45,318 bases of DNA, from the NCBI GenBank assembly GCA_032718475.1, contig JAUCBJ010005614.1:2501-47818 (forward strand), given 5' to 3'. The notes under the pieces are model-generated. The model had not been told where the DNA came from and ran no database searches. It worked only from the letters and a program-made list of their open reading frames with translations. Positions 1 to 12,203 of the stretch are shown here, piece by piece (the stretch's first letter is position 1; each line of letters opens with the position of its first letter). The position numbers were made by a program, and so were the translations under genes. The stretch comes from Nemertoderma westbladi (taxonomy: Eukaryota > Xenacoelomorpha > Nemertodermatida > Nemertodermatidae).

Positions 1-1006
<1,006 letters not shown>

Positions 1007-1066
1007 ATTTTATCGAACATTAAAACTAACATCAGAAATTAAATTTAAGAAATTAAAGAAATTAAA

Positions 1067-1370
1067 TCAATCACCCCGAAACCCCTCTTTTGTGGAACTC
1101 ACTACCCTCGAAAATCAGAGACTCTCCCACACTTGATTCGTTTAAGGCTCAGCTAAAAACCCATCTCTTCATAAAGCAATACGGGAATTAAGTTTTTCAG
1201 CGTGTTTTTAAACTTTTAAATTCATTAATGACCGATCTCTTTGTATAGCAATACTTTTTAATGTTTTTAAAAATTTTAAATCGTTAAATTTTGTGCAGTG
1301 CAGCGCCTTTGATCATCACGTTAAAAGGCGCTATATAAATTTTTATTATTATTATTATTATTATTTTACT
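1067..1370 (+). mobile_element. 3' end of a CR1/L2-like LINE with (ATT)n tail
   Basis: One frame at about 1087-1190 reads LWNSLPSKIRDSPTLDSFKA followed by LKTHLF, the classic C-terminal motif of CR1/L2-type LINE polymerases, then a stop. Downstream is a short hairpin (GCGCCTTTGATC to AAAGGCGCTATATAAAT, about 1304-1340) and an ATT microsatellite tail at 1346-1365. This hairpin plus TTATT-type tail is the usual 3' terminus of these elements. The copy is 5'-truncated just inside the GGCA array. Clade assignment is from motif memory. Confidence 0.75.
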
Positions 1371-2690
1371 GAAAATTTTAGCTTGGTGGTGTGCTTCCTT
1401 CGTGCCAGAAATAATTATTAAACAACCAGACTCCAAACAGTTTTTCGAGGGAAAGTTTAAACTTTGAAGGCAATTAACTCGGTTAGATCTTATGCCGGGC
1501 AATACGGAGACCTAAATTCGAAACACAACTAATTCGAGCCCCAAATTTCACACGCTGTAGACTAGAAGACGATTGAAGGGGAACCAGATTCGTAAATTAA
1601 AACATTAATGTGCGAGGCGTTTAACTTTTTTTACGTAAGATAAATACTGGCATGAAATAGATTTCACTACTGCTTTATATAATGCTGTCGGTGTTTCACT
1701 GTATCGTTATCTTCTTTCAAAGGATTCAATGTTTGCACTTGTATTAATCTAACATTGCCCGATTCATGGATTTTTATCTAGTTGCGACATAAGTTTTTAT
1801 ACTTATGTAAAACATATTATTAACACAGTTATGACCTCCAAGGTTGTATAGAGTCTGCTTCGGAGATGTGTTCATTGGACATGACACAATGAACTCGGCG
1901 CAGCATGGACTTGTATAAGTCCAGCATGGACTCCCGTACACAGAGTACTGGTACTACTGCTGCCCTAAATATTCGAACCTTGAAGTTCCATTTTTATTCT
2001 ATGGGACTTCCAAATCCTTGTCAGACTATATATGCAATGCTGCCCAGTGCCCATGCCTTCCCCTCACGTATCCGAATATCTTCATCTGACTTCCTGAAAC
2101 ATGGTGAAGTGGTATGATGAACAGGTACAATAAGCTTATGCTTCCTTTACCTTAATATTAAACATTAAACATGATAGTAGACAATTATGGGCGTGTCGGT
2201 GTACTGTATGTTGTTTGTTTGATCATGATTGTTTTCTCATCTCTCTTGCTCTTCAGTGTCCCCATACAATACAGGGGGAACGGCTGGACGGTGTAGAAAG
2301 ATGACCAAACAATCAATATAACATCATACAACACGTTGTGTGATTAGGAAGATAAGGGTTTAACTAAAATATAGTACTAGAAGGAAACATACCGGCCAGA
2401 CATAATATTATGTAACTTCTGAGACTACGACGGCGCCGAATTGGCGCAATACTGCTACAATCCTAAATCGCCCTAACTGCATATACAGTACAGTAGCCTT
2501 ATGTACATAAATATATTATCTGACTGTTCATTCTATTTATATCAGCACAATCTGTCTAAGTATACATACATACATACACGAAGTGGGGCCTTCGCGCAGC
2601 ACGTGACTTAAATTTAATTTAAGTACTAATTCGAAAGTATTACTGTATTAGCAAATTTTAAGCAGATTTCGCCTAATCACTTCTTACCTC
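1371..2690. other. intergenic, no gene recognised
   Basis: AT-rich sequence with only short shadow frames. Small local palindromes occur, for example GGACTTGTATAAGTCC near 1908-1923. I see no coding, RNA or transposon signature. Confidence 0.5.
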
Positions 2691-3790
2691 TTTCATTTCT
2701 ATTCAGACATTTCTGACTCTAGCGGTATAGTGAGAACTGAAGATGGATTAGGGTCTCCAGCCCCACAAAGACACAGCCTATGGATGAATAGTACATACGT
2801 ACATCGGCCAAGTTTCATCTTGAATAACGGATAACGAAATGAGAGACGGATCTCACTTTCAGAAATTTCGTCGTATAGCGGCAGACCGATTAAATCTCCC
2901 CCCCCCCCCCCCCCCCCCCACAAAGACGCAGCATGTGGTCCAGAATATATGGCAAGATTCAGCTTAAACTGATTAAAATCAATGAGACGGGAGAATCTAT
3001 TCACTTTCAGGCATAAAGTAGTCCTATAGCGGGTGACTGTTGAACTGATTTTCAACAAAACAAATTTTCAACTTGGCAGCTTTAAATTCGACAAAGTTAT
3101 AAGCATGTCAATATCATAACGACGACAACGATTTCACTTTCAGACATTTGGCCCTCTAGCGGCAGACTGGAGAACTGCAGATGGATTCGCCTCCTTTGAA
3201 AGTCACAGCTAATGGTCTAATACATATCTGCCAAGTTTCAGCTTAAACGGATTAAAAGCAAAGAAATGGGAGGGCATTTAATGTTTAGACATGTGGCCCT
3301 CTAGCGGGAGACCATTGCACTGATGGTGTCTGAAAGTCTCTCAAAAATCTCAACTTTAGCTCATATTGATAGCTACAAATTTTCAACTTGGCAGCTTTAA
3401 ATCCGACAAAGTTATTAGCATGTCAAAATCGTAACGACGACAACGATTTCACTTTCAGACCTTTGGCCCTCTAGCGGCAGACTGGAGAACTGCAGATGGA
3501 TTCGCCTCCTTTGAAAGTCACAGCTAATGGTCTAATACATATCTGCCAAGTTTCAGCTTAAACGGATTAAAAGCAAAGAAATGGGAGGGCATTTAATGTT
3601 TAGACATGTGGCCCTCTAGCGGGAGACCATTGCACTGATGGTGTCTGAAAGTCTCTCAAAAATCTCAACTTTTGCTCATATTGATACCTACAAATTTTCA
3701 ACTTGGCAGCTTTAAATCCGACAAAGTTATTAGCATGTCAAAATCGTAACGACGACGACGACGACGACGACAACGACGACGACGACGACG
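2690..3790. repeat. tandem repeat family, 315-bp unit built of ~155-bp monomers
   Basis: Units start at 3060, 3375 and 3690 with the same opening (ACAAATTTTCAACTTGGCAG), so the period is 315 bp. Each unit contains two diverged monomers marked by TTCAGACATTTGGCCCTCTAGCGG and TTTAGACATGTGGCCCTCTAGCGG. More diverged monomers lie to the left at about 2700, 2860 and 3005. The third 315-bp unit is cut short by a (GAC)n expansion at 3749-3792. A 22-C homopolymer lies inside the array at 2898-2919. The same monomer occurs inverted near 24.8-25.3 kb. Confidence 0.85.
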
Positions 3791-4028
3791 ACAACTATTT
3801 GCATAAATTGACCCACCCCCTAACAGTGTCAATTCGCTAAGGCTCCGCCAACTTCGTGGCTCGCCCCACATAGCAGGCAGAAGGTGGATGGATGTTAATT
3901 ATACTTATGTACTGTAGCTGAATACTGCATTTTGATACTGCAAGTTATACTCAGAAATTGATACTATACAACTGTATATATACTATATATACACGTTCGT
4001 GGGGACTTCGCGCAGCAAGTAGTCGGCA

Positions 4029-4575
4029 AGCCTTGGCATACGGTTCATATAGAGCAAATGGGGCATGTCTAGTTTGGACCCAATATCCCATGCTATAAAT
4101 GTATTCATTCGATATACAATCATATGTTAATCCGCTAGGTGGTGTCAAATTGTTATTCTGCAATTTCGTACTTACCAGTGCAGCAGTGTACAGCAGTACC
4201 GTACCGGTAGGCCTATGTCATTACTTCTGAGTCTCTAGCGGATCCCCAATTAAATGTCTTAACTTTTCAATTTCGTAAAAGATAGACTTCATGATTCTCT
4301 ACAGGCCACCAAAATTTCAGCTCAGGAAAATGAGGCCTTCCCGAGAAATTTAACATTTTCTAAAAACTACATAATCTGTCGTAGCTGACGTCAGACTGCA
4401 TGATTTTTCACCAAACTTTCTAAACTTTCTCTCTACTACTTACCTACTAAGTTTGGTTCAATTCCGAACCAGCGATGCAGAGAAATTCGCGTTCAAACAT
4501 TTACCAGACAGCCGGACGGACAGACAGACAGACGGACATGCCCCATTTGCCCTATATGAACCGTATGCCAAGGCT
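4029..4575. mobile_element. inverted-repeat element, 41-bp arms (MITE-like)
   Basis: The 41 bases at 4029-4069 and 4535-4575 are reverse complements with one mismatch (outer end AGCCTTGGCATACGG). They enclose about 465 bp without a long frame. The right arm is preceded by a GACAGACAGAC run. I could not identify a target duplication, so a mobile origin is inference; a pair of inverted copies of a dispersed repeat is the alternative. Confidence 0.5.
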
Positions 4576-4854
4576 CAGAGTAAGGGTGAAACAAGTCCAA
4601 TTTAATTTTATAATCGTCATAATAAAATAATAATTATACAGTAATATTTTATTATTTATTTTATTTATTACACTATGGACTACGTAATATGGTGTCATCT
4701 TCCACAATGCCACTTGTCGTCGGTTCATTTAAAAAACGCCACTAGACCTAATTGAATGCCACCCCAAATTAGATTATTTCACACCAAAAAAATATTTAGC
4801 ACCAAATATATTTTTTTGTAGCACCAATTTACATCCCCCAATTTTGAATACCTC

Positions 4855-5065
4855 TCTCACCAAAAACAATTATTCATCCCCCAAAAACAATAATTCATCC
4901 CCAAAAACAATTATTCACACTCCCCCCCAAAAACAATTATCCATCCCCCAAAATCATTAATTATTCATCCCCCAAAAACAATTATTCATTCCCCCAAAAA
5001 CAATTATTCATACCCCAAAAACAATTATTCAATCTCCCTAAAATAATTACTTGTCAACCAAAAAC
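4855..5065. repeat. minisatellite, ~22-bp CCCCCAAAAACAATTATTCAT unit
   Basis: About nine irregular copies of a 20-24-bp unit combining a C-run, an A-run and AATTATTCAT. Copies vary in C-run length. It sits in AT-rich noncoding sequence (4576-5510), where nothing else was recognised. Confidence 0.8.
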
Positions 5066-5510
5066 AATTCTTCCAGCACCAAATATTTTATGGAAAATTT
5101 AATTATACAAATTCATTCATTATTTATTTCTATAAATCAAACAAAATTTTTAATAATATTATACCAACAATCGTCGGATGAGTACAAAACAAAGACCCAA
5201 TTATAAAGACCTGCATAATTTTGTAACATGTTAACTTACGTTAATTGTTTTGGTTCCCCCAACACGCCTCTGAAACCTGCTCCTTTACTAACCTGCTCCT
5301 TTAAATGGCAATGGGACCTAACGCGACTTTACCTCTTTGTTTTGTACAGAACGGGCAGTAAAGTCATGGGTCTTTGGGCTTTGTTTTGTACTCACCCCCA
5401 CCCGACGATCTCGTACTGTAACAATACTCTGCAAATGAGAGTCTATAACTATTTGGTAGAATATTTGATTATTTTGGTGGAATAAGCATTTATTTTGGGG
5501 GAATATGTAA

Positions 5511-5780
5511 TTAATTTATATATAAAATATGTAAAAGGGACAACTTTTTAAGCATTGAATAAACATGGCCAGGTGAGAAGTCAGCATTGGAAATATGCAC
5601 CCCGTCTGGGACCCTAGTAGGAAAGTTTGATATCGAACCATTCTCTGTTGAAAAATTTTCTGAAAGTACCTGCGAGAAAATGTGGGCTTTCATTGAGTCC
5701 GTTACTATGGTAGCCCCTTTATATTTTAATGGCGAGATACGATATCTGGATTTTCGTTTTAAATTAACATACTTAAACAA
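5511..5780 (-). mobile_element. non-LTR retrotransposon fragment, region just upstream of RT
   Basis: The minus-strand frame contains SENFSTENGSISNFPTRVPD and then SNADFSPGHVYSMLKKL. This matches the linker preceding the RT domain of many LINEs, where NxxFxSVFTxE, a proline-rich stretch and FTPExVxxxLxKL precede the polymerase fingers. The piece is short and flanked by unrelated AT-rich DNA. Family assignment is by pattern only. Confidence 0.45.
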
Positions 5781-6894
5781 TGAATCTTGTGAACCGGATG
5801 TTAGGATACGGTTTTCTCGGATACATTATTTAGTGGTTTGTGTATATAAGTTAGTTAGGTTAAGGTTAGGTTAGTATAGGCTAGTGGTTTTTATTTTTAG
5901 ACAGTAGACATTTTAGGTCTACTATCTGACTATAAAAATGTCAATAACACAAGGGATGTCTTTTACTTATAATAATAGCAGTGTACTGCTGTACTGTTTA
6001 AGTGTATGGTTAGTTCTGCTACAGGCAGGCAGTACAGTTGTACTGGGTGTAGCAGTAGGCTGCTACGCCACGTGTCGGAACAAGTGAGATCGTGTACCGG
6101 ACCGGTAACCGGTAGTGTCTGGCCGTATGGCTACGCGTAGATAACATGTTTTGTATTAAACTATACAATTTACACACTGATTGAAAGTTTTCATTAGGCT
6201 ATACAGATTTTGTAAAAAATATAATGCGTACATAGATAAGTGTCTATATCCCTTAAATTAGTGTTTAATTAACGCACTATTAGTTCAATAACACCGCACA
6301 GAATATATTTGTTGTATCGATAAAATCCAAAGTTTAGGTGTTAGATATATTATAAATTGGATAATTGAACAAAAAAGAAAAAAGAAGAAAAAAGAGAGAA
6401 AAAAGAAAAAAGATAACACTAGCAGCTTAATTAGGCCTACTGTAATATCTGATTACTTTGGAATAATGGTAACCTGAACTTTTTGAAGTTAGCAATATTC
6501 CATTCTCATTGATTCTGTGTTAAACAGGATTAACGTGATTGGTTGCTGCTTAGTAGCAGCCCCTAGCAGGTTTCACCAACCACATCACTTGTTTTATACG
6601 AAATGGAATAATGGTAACTGGAAAAGCCACGATCTAAGCACCTGTTACAATTACTAGTAGTACTGGTACTGTAGTTAGTCCTACCGCTACCAGTAGGCCT
6701 ACTGCAGTACAGGTACCGTACGTACCTCAGTACCTACCTACCCAAACACTGATTAATTAATTAACTTTCGGAGGTTTAATAAACTCTCAACACGCACGTC
6801 GCATATATGTTTCATTCTCTCCATAACATACACCTACCCCTGCCGGTCTACAAACTACTGAACTAACCAACAATCAAATTAAATTTGATTGAAG
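5781..6894. other. intergenic / upstream region of the acyltransferase gene
   Basis: Contains a short TTAGGTTAAGGTTAGGTTAG stretch near 5854-5873, a purine-rich A/G tract at 6371-6413, two TAGGCCTA octamers (6432, 6694) and many GTAC/GTACC palindromic steps near 6660-6740. No gene is visible. The segment immediately before 6895 ends TTGATTGAAG, which could be a weak splice acceptor for a 5' UTR intron, but this cannot be proven from sequence alone. Confidence 0.45.
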
Positions 6895-7989
6895 ATGGTG
6901 TTAGCTTTGCGAAACACACTAGGGGGTTGTTTATTCGCAGTACTTGGGAATCTCGTATTATTATGGGTGTCTCTATTTCAAATTGGACCGCTTCTTTGGC
7001 TGTACACGCTATTCCCTTCCGTATTTCGCCACCTAGCAGACGCGGCCTGCGAGATAGGGACATCGACATGCGGCTACATCTCGGAAATAATCTACGGAAT
7101 TGAATTCAAAGTGTTTGGCGATCCCATCAACCTTTCCGAGGACAGTATAATCATAATGAACCATAGAACCTGTTTCGATTGGTTGTTTTTTGAGAATGTT
7201 GTCTTGCGTTACGGGTTTCTTCGTGATTTAAAAATATTGCAGAAAGACGTATTGAAGAAGGTGCCGGGTGCTGGATGGATGTGTCAGACTGTGGGGCACT
7301 ATTACATCCGTCGGAGTTTGGAGCGGGATGTCCCGTATCTCAAAGAAATGATAAGCCAGAATCTGGCCTACGCCTCCGGTAGGTCAATATCAACGCTCAT
7401 ATACCCGGAAGGAACGAGTTTCTGTCCAGAAACTCTGGCCAAATCCCATCGTTTCGGTGATAAATCGGGTTTACCGCGATACCAACACGTTCTGCACCCG
7501 AGAACCGCCGGGTTTATCCATTTCGTTAAGTCCCTCCGCCAACGCGGTCGCCTAGACGCCGTCTATGACGTCACCGTGGCATACAGTGGTCCGATACCGG
7601 AAGTGGAATTGGACATATTTAAGGGGAAAATCCCGTACGTTGTGAGTTTTTATGTGAATCGAATCGTCCCAACTGAGGTTCCCGCGGATGAGGAGGGGAT
7701 AGTCGGCTGGTTGAATCGATTGTGGGGCGACAAGGAGCGAATATTGTCGGAGTTCCAGGAATGCGGGACATTTCCGAGGCCCTGTGCCTGCGAACCCCTC
7801 CCCTGGGGTTACCATATCGTCGCTGTAGGAACGATTCTGCTTAGCCTCTATTCGCTAGCGTTGTGTTTGACGAGCGTTTGGATGGCTCTGTATTGCGTTT
7901 TGGTTTCGGTTATTTTCATTTCGGTTCAATACAAGTATTCCGGTTGGGATGGTCTCTCCCTAGCTATGCATTCACGAACACCCTCATAA
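6895..7989 (+). CDS. lysophospholipid acyltransferase (LCLAT1/AGPAT5-like)
   Basis: Single uninterrupted frame of 364 residues. It should transfer an acyl chain from acyl-CoA to a lysophospholipid such as lysophosphatidic acid or lysocardiolipin, at the ER or mitochondrial membrane. Motif I NHRTCFD (89-95) has the catalytic His90 and Asp95. VPGAGW (123-128), the acyl-acceptor motif PEGTS (171-175) and HPRTAGF (201-207) are all characteristic of the LCLAT1/AGPAT3-5 branch of PlsC-type enzymes. Hydrophobic segments lie at about 11-45 and 305-345, giving the usual membrane topology, and the length fits the family. I chose the ATG at 6895; the frame is open for two more codons from a TTG. AATAAA at 8288 may be the polyadenylation signal. 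The lack of introns is unusual for an animal member, so a retrogene is possible, but the frame is intact. Confidence 0.93.
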   Translation: MVLALRNTLGGCLFAVLGNLVLLWVSLFQIGPLLWLYTLFPSVFRHLADAACEIGTSTCGYISEIIYGIEFKVFGDPINLSEDSIIIMNHRTCFDWLFFENVVLRYGFLRDLKILQKDVLKKVPGAGWMCQTVGHYYIRRSLERDVPYLKEMISQNLAYASGRSISTLIYPEGTSFCPETLAKSHRFGDKSGLPRYQHVLHPRTAGFIHFVKSLRQRGRLDAVYDVTVAYSGPIPEVELDIFKGKIPYVVSFYVNRIVPTEVPADEEGIVGWLNRLWGDKERILSEFQECGTFPRPCACEPLPWGYHIVAVGTILLSLYSLALCLTSVWMALYCVLVSVIFISVQYKYSGWDGLSLAMHSRTPS

Positions 7990-9488
7990 GCTGCCATTAA
8001 TTATATCTTAATGCGATGTAAATATTTAGGATTTTTAAGCTATTTATTTTATAAATTGTTATGACTTCATATACACATGACTTCACATGTATATTTTAGT
8101 TAATCACACCACGGCCGGCCGAGGAAAACAATGTTTTTACTATTTCGCGTATTATAAGGAAGGATGACAAAAAAATACTTTGTATTTTTTGTAAAGATGT
8201 TGTTTTCTTTAAAATATTCACTTTTGCATTAGAAGTTTAACGTAACAAAGTTATCGCAAATTTGAGGTCAATTCTGTACCATTGTGTAATAAAAGGCCCG
8301 TTTCCTTTTTTTTTTGGCTTTTTAGTTCTACTAATTTCTCGAAATTAATTGCTTCAAGTTGAATCTGAGAATTTTAAAATGTTTAAACCTAAAATATAGA
8401 ATAAGGTTCCAAAAAAAGCTAATAAAAAAATACAAATAAGCTCAAATCACGCATCATAGTTCGCAACGTTAATTAAATAATCAAACAAAATTTAACTAAA
8501 TTATCTACTGGAGCAAAAGATCATACAACTAAACATTTTAATGCTAAATTTATTAATAATAACCAACGTAATTTCTGATTTATAATAAATAATGAGAAAT
8601 CAATAACAGAATAAATTTCTAGATCGTTGATCGGATAATTACTTTATTGTCCGCACTTTCGCGGTCAATAAAGGGGGTATTTTAAAGTAAATTATGTTAT
8701 TCATTATTATTTTTATAGGGTAGAGTTATTTTATTTTGACTCACGTAGAATTTCATAAAAACTGAAACAATACATTCCAATGAGTAATCCGTAGAGCAGT
8801 GTTTATATTATATTATGTAATATAATTATATTTATTTATTTCATTCATAACAATATAAAGAAAACGATTCAACAAACTACAATTTTAATATTAAGTGTAT
8901 TATTTTGTGTATAAACATGATTTATCTTACGCCCACTATTGAAAAGGTGGCACTGACTTGAGTGAAATAAAGCTACTTTCTACTCAATGTTAATAGGGTA
9001 ATTGCAATCAATTATATTATATACATATACAGTAGCTAAGAAACCATTTATAATTTATCTCAATCCGTTCGGGAGATCAAAAGTTCGGTGTACCTTTTTT
9101 TTATCGCTGTTGCGATTAATTAAACTGCGTCGCGGGTACGACTTTGTATACTTTTTTGGTTCTATTTCAGTTTGTATGTTTTCTAAGATGATAAAAGTTA
9201 CTCCCTAGGGGTATTTTGATGCCCTTCTTAGGAAACTCAAGTCAGTTTTGGTCAAAATTATCTCTAAGACAAGATATTAGGCAAAATTGACATTCTTCGG
9301 GTGGCGGAAAGTTGGGAAACTTTGACTTCGAATAACTTCTGCTGCTTTCAGTGAATTCCTTTGATACTTGGTACAAATACTCTATGGGTTGATGGGAACA
9401 TTTGGGAAAAACTTTTGGGTTGGCATGGCACCCAACATTAATAAGGCATAAATATAATAAATGCATAAAGATTACATAAAACTGATGG
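7990..9488. other. 3' UTR and AT-rich intergenic DNA
   Basis: Holds the AATAAA at 8288-8293 and an imperfect hairpin at 8642-8673 (TTTATTGTCCGC / GCGGTCAATAAA, 6-nt loop, one mismatch). The remainder is AT-rich with no convincing frame. Confidence 0.5.
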
Positions 9489-9592
9489 AGGTAATCTAAA
9501 TTCTCACCAGAGCACTTAAAAACCAGCCCAGTCCGTCATCAGGTAATCTAAATTCTCACCAGAGCACTTAAAAACCAGCCCAGTCCGCCATC
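9489..9592. repeat. 52-bp tandem duplication
   Basis: Two adjacent copies beginning GGTAATCTAAATTCTCACCA and ending CAGTCCGYCATCA, differing at one base. No coding content. Confidence 0.9.
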
Positions 9593-9750
9593 ATTCATCA
9601 TATGTAAGTTCCACAATCCATTGAGTTGATCATTATAATAAATAATGCCATCTACACTTGGTATCCAGAAGGTATATAATGTAAATAGTTTAACTTAAAG
9701 TTACTAGTAATTTAAGTTTGATTTCTGTAGTACTGTAGTTGACTCAGGAA

Positions 9751-10206
9751 TAGGGATGTGAATGTGAATGTTCCGGAAATATGTTTTTTCAAGGAAATTT
9801 CCGGAAAAGTATACTTCACCCGTAGTTACGACCACAAGTCAAGACAACGAACCACCTCAACACAACTAAGCAGGAATCACTTGTTTCTAGTGCTTTCTCT
9901 TCTTGTATTTTCAGAGTGTGTATAAACTGGCATAATAGCAGGAGGTATTAAATTGTGAAAGAGTTAAAATTGATAATGTATTAATTTCCGAGATTGCGTT
10001 CAATTTAAAATATCTAATTAATAATGAAATTGACAAAACACAAAGTCACAATCACAATTTTAGTTCAAATCTTATTATTACTATTTTATGCTATTAATAA
10101 GAGGATATTTCTATAAGTATTTACCATTAAAGTTAAACTTTATATAATAAATTAATAAAATAGGAAATTTTCAGAAAAATGTCTTGGAAATTTCCTGACA
10201 TTCCTA
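9751..10206. mobile_element. non-autonomous hAT transposon with 8-bp target duplication
   Basis: The octamer CTCAGGAA occurs directly at 9743-9750 and 10207-10214. Between the copies the element starts TAGGGATGTGAATG and ends CATTCCTA, giving short imperfect terminal inverted repeats. Inner inverted stretches (GGAAATTTCCGG left, TTGGAAATTTCC right) extend the symmetry. An 8-bp duplication and T/CAGGG-type ends are hallmarks of the hAT superfamily. At 456 bp with no transposase frame it must be mobilised in trans. Confidence 0.85.
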
Positions 10207-10261
10207 CTCAGGAACAAAATTATCCATTCTACATAGGACTGTTGATAATCAGATATTATTC

Positions 10262-10387
10262 TGATCAAGTAAACTCATTAATATGTTCAAGTAAACTCAT
10301 TAAACTCATTAATATTTTTAAGTAAACTCATTAAACTCATTAATATTTTTAAGTAAACTCATTAAACTCATTAATATTTTTAAGTAC
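10262..10387. repeat. minisatellite, ~32-bp AAGTAAACTCATTAA unit
   Basis: Three to four copies of AAGTAAACTCATTAAACTCA followed by TTAATATTTTT. The first copy is shorter, which suggests growth from an internal AAACTCATT duplication. Confidence 0.85.
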
Positions 10388-12203
10388 ATTTCTCATTACA
10401 AAAAAATTAATGAGATCAGATGATAAGATGTATTTTTTGGAAATTTGAATCTTGACAGTTATAAAAGTTCCTCGGTCACGCGATGAGTTTGTTCATTAAG
10501 AATAGAGGGCAATAAATATTATTAAAAAAACGAACTGTGACATTTTGTCTGTTTGTTACCGGTAGGCCTATTCTGAGAACACCTCTTGCTTTAACGGTGT
10601 AATTGGTCCAAACGTAAACACATAAGTAATAGTTTTTGTTATTCATTATTTTATTGACAAAGTGACCATGACAACAGAGATGCAAGTGACGAAGACTTGC
10701 ACAATGTGCAACATATGATGGAAAATTATTGTTGAGATTTGGGGGAATTGACTCACTCATAATGGATAACATCTGTTTCACTTACAGACGTCCTCCATGA
10801 TTACAAAGTATAAAAGTTTGGCATCGAAGTCAAGATGTATTTATAGTGCCTTCAGCAGTGCGTGCAAATGTGAAATTGAGCTATTTCTTTAGTATGAATC
10901 TCATGGTCTATTTAAATTGGCTACCATAGATACCATTATCGAGGATTATCAAGTTGAATCCTCTTGACTGAGTCTTCCACTTTTTATTGAAGCATTGCTT
11001 CGTGGGATCAAAATTAACTCTATGAGTTTCATAGGCTTATATAATTATTGCACATATACGTTTGCTGTTGAATATAGATGATCACCACTCTTTTGAAAAC
11101 AGGGACGACTGTATTCGAGATCTATTTGGGGTGGGGGGGGGGGGGGGGGGGGGGGGTGAAAAACATTTCCGACCAAAAGGACTGACTGATGCCACTAATA
11201 ATATCTAACGAAATTTAGAAATCTGTCTACGGGAAATAGGAACAGCATTATATGTAGGCCTGCTGTATGTTATGTAATGCAAGTCATGAATGTATATGTA
11301 GCGCGAATAATAGCGCTTATTCCGTTAATCGCTAATTTGACTCGTCCATCCATTTCGTTGCGATTTAAACAGCATACAGTATGAAACCTCAGTTCCATTA
11401 TACCTACAGTATGATCTTCATTTTCTGGTAACATCTCACTCTACCAGACGGAAGAAGTGCACAAATGTCATAATTATTCACAAAAAAAAAGAAAACACTT
11501 AGCCGAAATCTGAGGCGACCCGAAGGTATTCTTGGGTGATATTATGATTTAGAACTGTTAAACCAGGACTTGTTAACTTGTTATTAGGAAACTATAAAAC
11601 TAGGACTGAATATTAGGAAATAGGTTTCTGTGTAAAATAATACTGCTGAGTTTCAAATGTGAATCACTTTAATTCAGTAATTTTGTACATGGGGGTTTGC
11701 TTTACTACACGATTTTACTCCCAGTAATTTCACTGGTACTCATTTTATCGACCCCAATGGATAGCCTTATATTATATTATTCACAGCAAGGGAATGAATT
11801 TCAGTTCATAAGTCACATGAATTTCAACCTATACATGTAAACAAACATTATTGTTTATAAATGTGATTTTTTTTAAGCACAACAGAGAAAAAATAATCAT
11901 AATCTATAATATAACCACATTCAGTTGTTACATAGGAGATATGTACATGGAATTTACATAAAGGTCTAAAATTAATAATTTACAGACAGTCCGAGACGCA
12001 ATAGTAGGTATTTATTGAATATTATATTCGCGATCATCAAAAATAATGAGGTAGTAGAGAAAAATCAACCAACACAAATTGGCTTCATGATACCCAATCA
12101 GAGAGGAGACAATCGCCTTGAAGATAAAGTCATTGTCAACTTTCAAATCAGGAAAAATAATTCAAATTCCTACTCATTGCGAGTATGTTCTAGGCCACAC
12201 CAT
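10388..12203. other. intergenic, with a 24-G homopolymer
   Basis: AT-rich; a pure G run occupies about 11133-11156. Short frames on both strands show no family signature. This segment lies downstream of the minus-strand Ly6-like gene. Confidence 0.45.

Noticed and set aside
5587-5874. 95-residue plus-strand frame
   Set aside because: Antisense to the better-matching LINE linker sequence on the minus strand.
5848-5875. Interstitial telomeric repeat
   Set aside because: Only a few imperfect GTTAGGTTA units; too short and irregular.
9038-9090. KKPFIIYLNPFGRSK, resembling the NPFGG motif of sphingosine/ceramide kinases
   Set aside because: Second glycine missing, no downstream kinase motifs, no donor site; probably chance in a 68-residue frame.
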